Assembly: GCA_902363045.1 (NCBI GenBank)
Contig: CABIYX010000017.1
Span: forward strand, 22,975-70,355
DNA from: Clostridiales bacterium
GTDB lineage: Bacteria; Bacillota; Clostridia; Oscillospirales; Oscillospiraceae
Direction of reading: 5' to 3'
Length of the DNA stretch: 47,381 nucleotides
Shown here: positions 41,863-47,381 of the stretch, piece by piece
Layout of the letters: every line of letters begins with the position of its first letter
How positions within the stretch are numbered: position 1 is the stretch's first letter
The notes under the pieces: generated by a model
What the model saw: only the letters and a program-made list of their open reading frames with translations
Databases searched by the model: none
What the model was told of the DNA's origin: nothing
Made by a program: the position numbers and the translations under genes

Positions 41863-42025
41863 GCCCCAGAGGCGCAGCCTCCGGGGACCCCGGCTTTTTT
41901 TCATGCTCGGGCGGAATGGATCCGCCCTCCGCCAAGGTTTTGGCCCCGGGCCAAAACGCTTGTACGCGCTCACGCGCGCCCTGCTCCGCAGGGTGAGGAC
42001 AACCCCACCGTGCTGCTCTTTCCGC
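41863..42025 (-). mobile_element. Gene-tail element, unit 1 (directly after the regulator stop)
   Basis: 163 nt with the same parts as unit 2: antisense arm GGTGGGGTTGTCCTC (41995-42009), complementary at 14 of 15 positions to 42080-42094 in the gene; the hairpin series; core at 41909-41927; A-run; GGGGTCCCC palindrome; and GCCTCTGGGGC before tail B. The two units are nearly identical, differing mostly around the palindrome. No ORF. Confidence 0.6.
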
Positions 42026-42715
42026 TCAGCTGCCCCACTTGTATCCGTAGCCCCACACTGTATTCACATACGTCGGCTTGGTGGGATTGTCCTCGATCTT
42101 GATGCGCAGTCGGCGGATGTTCACATCCACAATCTTCAGCTCGCCAAAATAATCCTTGCCCCACACCGCGTCCAGGATCTCCTCCCGGGACAGGGCCTTT
42201 CCCGGGTTCTCCATAAACAGCTTGACAATCCCATACTCCACCTGGGTGAGCTTCACCCGCTGGCCGTTTTTCTCCAGGGTTCGGTTGCGGGTATTCAGGC
42301 GGAAGGGCGCCTCTACGATCTCATCCGGGGAGGCCGCCTCCTCCCCGCCGCCGGTGCGGCGGAACAGGGCGTCCACCCGGGCGGTCAGCTCTGCGGGGGA
42401 GAAGGGCTTGGTCACATAGTCGTCCGCCCCGGTCATCAGGCCGGTGACCTTGTCCATCTCCTGGGTCCGGGCGGTGAGCATGATGATCCCGATCTTGTTG
42501 TCCATGGCCCGGATCCGGCGGCAGACCTCAAAGCCGTCGATCCCCGGCAGCATGATGTCCAGCAGGGCCACCTTGATGCTGGGATTCGCCTTCAGGGCGG
42601 CCAGAGCCTCCTCGCCGGTCCCGGCCTCAATGGTCTCATACCCCGCACGCTTCAGGTTGATGACCACAAAGCTGCGGATGTTCTCCTCATCTTCCAATAC
42701 CAATACTTTTCTCAT
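42026..42715 (-). CDS. OmpR/PhoB-family response regulator
   Basis: 229 aa. Receiver domain with phospho-acceptor Asp53 (LLDIMLPGIDG), acidic pair Glu9/Asp8 region (VLEDEE) and Lys103 (VTKPFS). Winged-helix DNA-binding domain (about 135-229) with LTQVEYGIVKLFMENPGKALSREEIL and the C-terminal wing YVNTVWGYGYKW. AAGGAG is upstream; it starts 21 nt after the lipoprotein gene. The last 20 codons are the replacement tail supplied by unit 1; the protein end is conserved and looks functional. Partner kinase is downstream, past the elements. Confidence 0.95.
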   Translation of the reverse strand: MRKVLVLEDEENIRSFVVINLKRAGYETIEAGTGEEALAALKANPSIKVALLDIMLPGIDGFEVCRRIRAMDNKIGIIMLTARTQEMDKVTGLMTGADDYVTKPFSPAELTARVDALFRRTGGGEEAASPDEIVEAPFRLNTRNRTLEKNGQRVKLTQVEYGIVKLFMENPGKALSREEILDAVWGKDYFGELKIVDVNIRRLRIKIEDNPTKPTYVNTVWGYGYKWGS

Positions 42716-42736
42716 ACCCGTCTCCTTGTTCCGCCG

Positions 42737-44179
42737 TCAATCGGACCAGCTGCTCTGGATCAGGTGGAAGGCAGTCTGAAGGTCCGCGTCGCTCATGCCA
42801 AGCTCCCAGCCGCTGTCATAGACGGCGGCCGCGTACACCGCTCCCTCCTCCTCCCGCAGGATGAAGCGGTTGGAGGCGTCCGCCCGGTCGAACTGGCTGG
42901 TGAACTTATAGATGACCAGGAAGGGCATGGGCTCCTCCCCCTCTCCCTCCAGGTGGTAAAAGATCACGGAGCGCTGTCCGATCGAGTCCCGCCGCCGGAG
43001 GGTGATCTGATCCTTCCACTCCTCCGGCACGATCAGATACCAGCCATCGGCCACATTGTGATAGGTGGTGCACACCTTCGTCTTTTTTCCTGTACTGCTG
43101 TACTGGCTCCAATCGATCAGCCAGAAGTCAGAGGCCGACGTATCCCCTCCGCTGGGCAGCGGGACCGGGGTAGGCAGCTCCAGCACACCGTCCCCATTGA
43201 CGTCGGTGGGCTCCAGATCCACATAGCGGTCCAGCATCTCCCGGCTGACCCCGTTCTCATCCAGGCTCAGATTTTTCAGGTTCCCGTCCTGATAAGCCAC
43301 CACATCCACCACATGGTGTCCATCTGCCAGTTCACTTGAAACGTACAGCGCCCGGACCGGAACGTCTCCGTCCTCCTTGAGGAAATTGGTCTCCACGCCG
43401 TTCTTCTCCACGCTGGAGATCCCCATGGACAGCGGCGCGGAGGCCCGCACCATAAAGGAGCCGTCCCGCCAGCCGTACAGGTCCACCGCGCTGTTGGTCC
43501 CGGCCTTGTCCACCCGGACCACCGCCAGCTCGGTCCTGGTATCCTGGTCCAGGTCATACAGGGCGTAGTCGTCATATACCGTGGTCATCCACTCCGTGGC
43601 CCGCAGGGCCTCCCGGTCCGGGAGCCCCTGGGCGGTGGCGCTCCCTGCCGGGGCGCTGGCCGCGTACTGAAGACTGCGCACCATCGCCTCCTCCAGGGAG
43701 TAGGCCCCCAGCAGATAGACGCCGGTGCTCATCTGCCAGCTGACCACCACTTCCTTGCAGCCGCTTCCGTTGAGGTCCACATAGTCCACCCGGTAGATGG
43801 CGGTCCCGTTTCCCTCCACCATCGCGCTGACGGTATAGGTGTCCTCCGCCGTCCGGGTAAAAAAGTAGATCTTCAGGGGCTTTTCCGCCTCAGACACCCG
43901 AAAAAAGGTCACCGCCGTCTCCCGCTCCCCGTCCCGGTCCAGATCCTGGAGCTGGATCAGGGCGGTATTGTCCCCGCTCACCACCGAGACGTCCTCCACC
44001 TCTACCCCGTACTCCTGGGCCAGAGAGTCCTTCACGTTCCGGATGGTCTGGGTCAGACTGAGGTAGTCCGCCGACTGCTCCGGACTTTGGTACAGGTCCT
44101 CCGGCTCCCGAAAGAAGCAGCCGGACAGGGTCAGCAGAAGCAGCAGAAGGACCGCTCCGCTCAGCCAGTATTTTTTCAA
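42737..44179 (-). CDS. Predicted lipoprotein, FG-GAP/VCBS-like repeats
   Basis: 480 aa secreted lipoprotein: TTG start, then MKKYWLSGAVLLLLLLTLSGC, a signal peptide with lipobox LSGC (lipidated Cys near residue 21). Several segments of the form LDLDQDTRTELAVVRV, DLDRDGERETAVTF, YVDLNGSGCKEVVV and DVNGDGVLELPTP recall calcium-binding FG-GAP/VCBS blades. No enzyme motif. The start at 44179 is chosen because GGAGG lies 7 nt upstream and the signal peptide follows; longer frames have neither. As first gene of the operon with a two-component system it may be its surface sensor or target. Confidence 0.82.
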   Translation of the reverse strand: MKKYWLSGAVLLLLLLTLSGCFFREPEDLYQSPEQSADYLSLTQTIRNVKDSLAQEYGVEVEDVSVVSGDNTALIQLQDLDRDGERETAVTFFRVSEAEKPLKIYFFTRTAEDTYTVSAMVEGNGTAIYRVDYVDLNGSGCKEVVVSWQMSTGVYLLGAYSLEEAMVRSLQYAASAPAGSATAQGLPDREALRATEWMTTVYDDYALYDLDQDTRTELAVVRVDKAGTNSAVDLYGWRDGSFMVRASAPLSMGISSVEKNGVETNFLKEDGDVPVRALYVSSELADGHHVVDVVAYQDGNLKNLSLDENGVSREMLDRYVDLEPTDVNGDGVLELPTPVPLPSGGDTSASDFWLIDWSQYSSTGKKTKVCTTYHNVADGWYLIVPEEWKDQITLRRRDSIGQRSVIFYHLEGEGEEPMPFLVIYKFTSQFDRADASNRFILREEEGAVYAAAVYDSGWELGMSDADLQTAFHLIQSSWSD

Positions 44180-44267
44180 GCCGCCCCCTCCTTTCCCAAC
44201 AAGGGTCAAACAGGATCCCTCTTCCGCCCCTCCGGCGCTGAGGACCCGGTCACGCATAGATAAGGGT

Positions 44268-44296
44268 ATCATACCATAAAGATGTGGTAAAAGCAA
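44268..44296 (-). promoter_or_regulatory. Promoter of the lipoprotein-regulator-kinase operon
   Basis: Minus-strand TTGCTT, 17 nt, TATGAT with TGG before it. The leader to the start codon is about 80 nt. Confidence 0.8.
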
Positions 44297-44316
44297 AAAA
44301 ATCTGAAGCTTATTTT

Positions 44317-44364
44317 CAAAAAACATGGGCCGCGGCCTGTTCAATGTCGAACAGGCCGCGGCCC
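44317..44364 (-). terminator. Terminator of the second regulator-kinase operon
   Basis: Perfect 16-bp stem GGGCCGCGGCCTGTTC with its complement and a 6-nt loop, followed on the minus strand by ATGTTTTTT. Confidence 0.88.
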
Positions 44365-44389
44365 AGCGCCAGAGACGCCGGCATCTCTT

Positions 44390-46426
44390 TTACGAGGACT
44401 GGGGCAGGGTGACGACCGCCTTGAACAGGTCCCCGTCCACCGCCAGCTCAAAGGTCCCGCCCTGAAGCTCTGTCAGGCTTCTGGCGATGGACAGCCCCAG
44501 ACCGGAGCCCTCGGTGCTTCGGGACTCCTCCCCCCGGACAAAGCGCTCCATCAGCCGCTCCGGCGGCACATTCAGCGCCTCCCGGGAGATATTTTTCACC
44601 GACAGGCTCACGGTCCCCTTGCCCCGGACCAGCTCAATATAGACCCGGGTGCCCTCCAGGGCATATTTGGCGCAGTTGGACAGCAGGTTGTCGATGACCC
44701 GCCACAGGTGCCGTCCGTCGGCGTAGACATAGCTCTCGCCCTCCGGCACGGTGCGCACCACGGCCAGCCGCTTCTCCTCCAGCTTCTCCTCGTACTCCCC
44801 CAGCGCCTGGTCCAGCAGCTGGGCCATCCCGATCTTTTCCCGGTTCACCGCCAGCACCCCTGTGGACGCCTTGCTGGCCTCCACCAGGTCCTCGGTCAGC
44901 TTTTTCAGGCGCAGGGATTTCCGGTCCAGCACCTCAATATAGGTCTGCGCCCTGGGGTCGGTCTGATCGGTGGTCTTCAGCAGATTGACATAGTTGATGA
45001 TGGAGGTCAGAGGGGTCTTCAGATCGTGGGACACGTTGGTGATCAGCTCCGCCTTAAAGCGCTCGCTCTTCATCTGCTCATTCACCGCGGTGGTCAGACC
45101 GCCGGAGATGTTGTTCAGCGCCTCGGCGTGGCCCTTCAGATCCGCTGGAAGGTGGGCCGTCTCGATCTGGTGGTTCAGATTTCCGGCGGCAATGATCTCC
45201 GTCCCCTTCCGCACCCGGCCGAAGCCGGCGGACCACCAGCACAGACCCATCAGCACCGTCAGATTGACCACCGCTCCGGGCAGGGGATACCAATAGCGAA
45301 GCGGCCAGAGATGGTCCGCGGCAAAAATAGCCGCCAGATACAGCAGAAAGCACAGCAGTGTTTTCCAAGTCAGGGGCAGCTCCCGGATAAACACGGAAAG
45401 CCGCCTCCACAGAAAGCTCACCACCCTGCACAGCAGGGTGGTCCGGGCCAGCGCCCGGAGCCTCAGCCGGACCGTGACCGTCCGGAGCAGCATGGCCGCC
45501 AGCAGCACCCAGGCTGTGATGGCCGCGGTCCCGGCGATGCACAGTGTGTCCAGCTGCCCGCTGTCCGCCCGGTACACCGCCCAGATCCAATTGCTCTCAT
45601 ACTCGGTCAGCAGCACCAGGAGAAGCACCGTCCCGCCCGCAAGCAGCAGGGCCCACGCCTCGGTATAGATCCGCTCCGGCCAGGGCAGGACGGCCTCCTC
45701 CCCCTCCGGCCCGCGCCCGGAGGCCCACAGCAGGACGATTAGCAGCCCGGCCGACGCCACGGCAAGGGCCAGCGCAAGGGTCAGATAGAAGGCAAAATTC
45801 ATCTGCGCCCGCGTAAACTCCTGCTCCAGGCGGAAAAACTCGTCCTGCGCCTCCATCCGCTCCGGCGTGAGCACCCCACAGCGGAGCACAACACTCTCCT
45901 CCGCGGCCTTGGCGGAGGGCGCGCTGTAAATCATGGCGTCATCCGTCTCCACCACAAAAAATTCCGGGATCATCTCAGACTCCAGCGCCGTCTGGCCCAC
46001 GCCGGAGGTGTTGACGCGCAGATAATAGACCTGCGACACCAGCTCCTCCAGGTCGGGCGCGTCCTCCGGCAGGTTGCCCGGCAGGACGCGGCTCCCATCC
46101 GCGCTCAGGATCTGATAGCGGAAGCTGGTCTGCTCCGGACTCAGCTGCTCCTCCAGATAGCGCAGGCGCTCCTGATAGGTCTGCCGCTCCACATAATCCA
46201 GCGTGTCATCCTTCAGCTGGATCTGACAGGGCAGCAGTTCCAGCACCTGCTCCTCCCGTTCCTCCAGCATCTGGATAAACGCCCCGGTCTCCTGGGCGCT
46301 CTCCGCCCCCAGAAGCGGCATACCCCGCGCGCACTGGAGGCCGAAAAAGGCCGCTCCGCCGGCCATAGCCAGAAACAAAAGCCACGCCGCTGCCCGGATG
46401 GGCAGGCTGTTCCGCAGCCTTCTCAC
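44390..46426 (-). CDS. Large membrane sensor histidine kinase
   Basis: 678 aa. Helix 1 (12-32), extracytoplasmic domain (about 35-208), then a multi-helix region of six or so hydrophobic segments (210-400), a short HAMP-like linker (about 403-450), HisKA with His467 (NVSHDLKTPLTSI) and HATPase_c with NLLSNCAKYALEG and GSGLGLSIARSL. The polytopic middle is unusual compared with two-helix kinases and may sense a membrane-borne signal. GTG start at 46426, directly abutting the regulator stop; GGGGGG precedes it. Paired with the OmpR-family regulator. Confidence 0.92.
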   Translation of the reverse strand: MRRLRNSLPIRAAAWLLFLAMAGGAAFFGLQCARGMPLLGAESAQETGAFIQMLEEREEQVLELLPCQIQLKDDTLDYVERQTYQERLRYLEEQLSPEQTSFRYQILSADGSRVLPGNLPEDAPDLEELVSQVYYLRVNTSGVGQTALESEMIPEFFVVETDDAMIYSAPSAKAAEESVVLRCGVLTPERMEAQDEFFRLEQEFTRAQMNFAFYLTLALALAVASAGLLIVLLWASGRGPEGEEAVLPWPERIYTEAWALLLAGGTVLLLVLLTEYESNWIWAVYRADSGQLDTLCIAGTAAITAWVLLAAMLLRTVTVRLRLRALARTTLLCRVVSFLWRRLSVFIRELPLTWKTLLCFLLYLAAIFAADHLWPLRYWYPLPGAVVNLTVLMGLCWWSAGFGRVRKGTEIIAAGNLNHQIETAHLPADLKGHAEALNNISGGLTTAVNEQMKSERFKAELITNVSHDLKTPLTSIINYVNLLKTTDQTDPRAQTYIEVLDRKSLRLKKLTEDLVEASKASTGVLAVNREKIGMAQLLDQALGEYEEKLEEKRLAVVRTVPEGESYVYADGRHLWRVIDNLLSNCAKYALEGTRVYIELVRGKGTVSLSVKNISREALNVPPERLMERFVRGEESRSTEGSGLGLSIARSLTELQGGTFELAVDGDLFKAVVTLPQSS

Positions 46427-47122
46427 TCAGATCCCCCCCTTGTCCATCTTATAGCCCAGTCCCCACACCACCTTCAGATACCGGGGATCCGCGGGATCGA
46501 TCTCGATCTTTTCCCGCAGGTGGCGGATATGGACGGCCACCGTGTTTTCCGAGCCGTAGGCCGGGTCGTTCCAGACCTGCTCATAGATCTGGGCGGAGGA
46601 AAACACCTGTCCCGGATGGGTCATCAGCAGGCGCAGGATGTTATACTCGATGGGGGTCAGCGCCACCGGCTCTCCGTCCACCGTCACCTGCTTGGCCCCG
46701 TCGTCCATAGCGATGGGACCGACGGTCAGCAGGCCGGGGCCCTTCTCCGCCCCGCCCAGGGAGGTGTACCGCCGCAGCTGGCTCTTCACCCGGGCGATCA
46801 CCTCCAGGGGGTTGAAGGGCTTGGTGATATAGTCGTCCGCGCCGATGTTCAGCCCCAGGATCTTGTCCGCGTCCTCGCTCTTGGCGGTGAGGAGGATGAT
46901 GGGGATATTGCTCCCCTCCCGCAGCCGGGCGGTGGCACGGATCCCGTCCAGCTCGGGCATCATAATGTCCATCAGGATCAGGTGGACCTCATTCCGCTCC
47001 ACCGCCTGGATGGCCTCCAAGCCGTTGTATGCCCTCAGCGTGCGGTAGCCCTCGCTGGTGAGGTAGATGTCCAGCGCGGATACGATGTCCCTGTCATCGT
47101 CACAGATCAGGATGGTGTGCAT
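46427..47122 (-). CDS. OmpR-family response regulator (VanR-like)
   Basis: 231 aa. Receiver with Asp52 (LMDIMMPELDG), DDD at residues 8-10 and Lys101 (ITKPFNP). DNA-binding winged helix (about 140-231) with LTPIEYNILRLLMTHPGQVFSSAQIYEQVW, ENTVAVHIRHLREKIE and VWGLGYKMDK. It resembles VanR-type regulators, but no vancomycin-resistance enzymes are present. First gene of the regulator-kinase operon. Ribosome site GAGAGGGGAT is moderate. Confidence 0.94.
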   Translation of the reverse strand: MHTILICDDDRDIVSALDIYLTSEGYRTLRAYNGLEAIQAVERNEVHLILMDIMMPELDGIRATARLREGSNIPIILLTAKSEDADKILGLNIGADDYITKPFNPLEVIARVKSQLRRYTSLGGAEKGPGLLTVGPIAMDDGAKQVTVDGEPVALTPIEYNILRLLMTHPGQVFSSAQIYEQVWNDPAYGSENTVAVHIRHLREKIEIDPADPRYLKVVWGLGYKMDKGGI

Positions 47123-47165
47123 AGTCTCTTATCCCCTCTCCTCATTCGGATCTTCTTTTGTTTCT

Positions 47166-47210
47166 AGCATAGCACAGACTCTTTAAGATGCAAGGGCCAA
47201 AATCTTAAGA
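47166..47210 (-). promoter_or_regulatory. Promoter with direct repeats upstream of the VanR-like regulator
   Basis: Minus-strand TTGCAT, 16 nt, TATGCT with TGC before it (47166-47193). TCTTAAGA (47203-47210) and TCTTAAAG (47181-47188) are 22 nt apart, two helical turns, one overlapping the -35 spacer edge; a candidate autoregulatory OmpR-type site. Confidence 0.55.
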
Positions 47211-47297
47211 ACTTCTGAATTTTCCCTCGGGTCACCCGGTCCGGACACGTTCCTCCGGCCATCAAAAACGGACGGCCTTCGCTGCATCTGGTAAGCT

Positions 47298-47338
47298 AAA
47301 AGTAGACACTCACAAAGCGGGTGAGTGTCTACTTTTTT
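47298..47338 (+). terminator. Strong hairpin with T-tract between divergent genes
   Basis: AAAAGTAGACACTCAC/GTGAGTGTCTACTTTT, 16 bp, loop AAAGCGG, then T6 on the plus strand. No plus-strand gene ends here. It lies 34 nt before a new start codon, so it could be an attenuator or the end of an insertion sequence. Confidence 0.6.
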
Positions 47339-47371
47339 CATATCTGTTAAAATAGGAATAGAGGTGAAAAG

Positions 47372-47381
47372 ATGGGGAAGA
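47372..47381 (+). CDS. Probable start of a gene running off the window
   Basis: ATG GGG AAG follows GAGGTG with a 5-nt gap. Only three codons are visible (MGK), so nothing can be said about the product. Confidence 0.4.

Noticed and set aside
41574..42094. Diversity-generating retroelement (variable tail, hairpin, downstream template copy)
   Set aside because: The layout is similar, but differences between copies are not confined to adenines and are nearly all synonymous; no reverse transcriptase is near. The fhs copies are almost identical.
44390..47122. Vancomycin resistance locus (VanR/VanS-like pair, VanZ elsewhere)
   Set aside because: No vanH, vanA-type ligase or vanX is present, and the VanZ-family gene is 22 kb away in the whiA operon. 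Similarity is at family level only.

Overview
The window is GC-rich, densely coding DNA from a Gram-positive anaerobe of the Clostridia, most likely an Oscillospiraceae gut commensal of the Flavonifractor/Lawsonibacter/Intestinimonas type. This placement is an inference. It rests on the rapZ-yvcK-whiA block, HPr kinase, T-box, THF and ZTP leader RNAs, a zinc-type L28, the two-gene SUF-like iron-sulfur system, the fhs gene, strong GGAGG ribosome sites, and promoters of the form TTGxxx-17-TGnTAnnnT. No phage, CRISPR array, rRNA or tRNA is visible.

Layout. 1-3.4 kb (minus): partial nnr, an unknown gene, and the minimal sufC-sufB pair. 3.6-8.3 kb (plus): a phenylalanine T-box, a YbjQ-family gene, pheS and an unusually long pheT, with a repeat between pheS and pheT. 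8.3-15.8 kb: nrdR, a nitroreductase, an AGCS symporter, a Bax-inhibitor-1 protein, an LtaS-like sulfatase, a folate ECF S-component under a THF riboswitch, and a YoaK protein. 15.9-17.8 kb: a diaminopropionate ammonia-lyase/cyclase pair. 17.9-28 kb (minus): hprK-ROK kinase, then murB-rapZ-yvcK-whiA-vanZ-dnaE. 28.1-32.8 kb: rpmB, an alcohol dehydrogenase divergent from a LysR regulator, and a ZTP riboswitch controlling fhs. 33-40 kb (minus): DUF559-rimO-pgsA, recA-recX, DUF1385 and prmC. 40-47.1 kb (minus): a lipoprotein-response regulator-kinase operon and a second regulator-kinase pair.

One-carbon and folate metabolism recur: a THF riboswitch on folate uptake, a ZTP riboswitch on formate-THF ligase. 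Two dispersed repeat types fill the long gaps. The first is a multi-hairpin repeat found between pheS and pheT, near 32.9 kb, and as about 4.5 tandem copies at 35.4-36.2 kb.

The second is the most interesting feature of the window: small gene-free elements of about 145-165 nt sitting directly after the stop codons of fhs (one copy) and of a response regulator (two nested copies). At both places the end of the coding sequence, 20-25 codons plus stop, is present again downstream of the element, as if the element brings a replacement gene tail and pushes the old one away. Just after each stop codon lies a 14-15 nt sequence that is the reverse complement of the place where the duplicated tail begins. 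This antisense arm is gene-specific, while a hairpin core (GGGCGGATCCAYTCCGCCC) is shared between the loci. The response-regulator tail copies differ almost only at synonymous positions. I know of no described element with this design; icd-type phage attachment sites are the nearest analogy.
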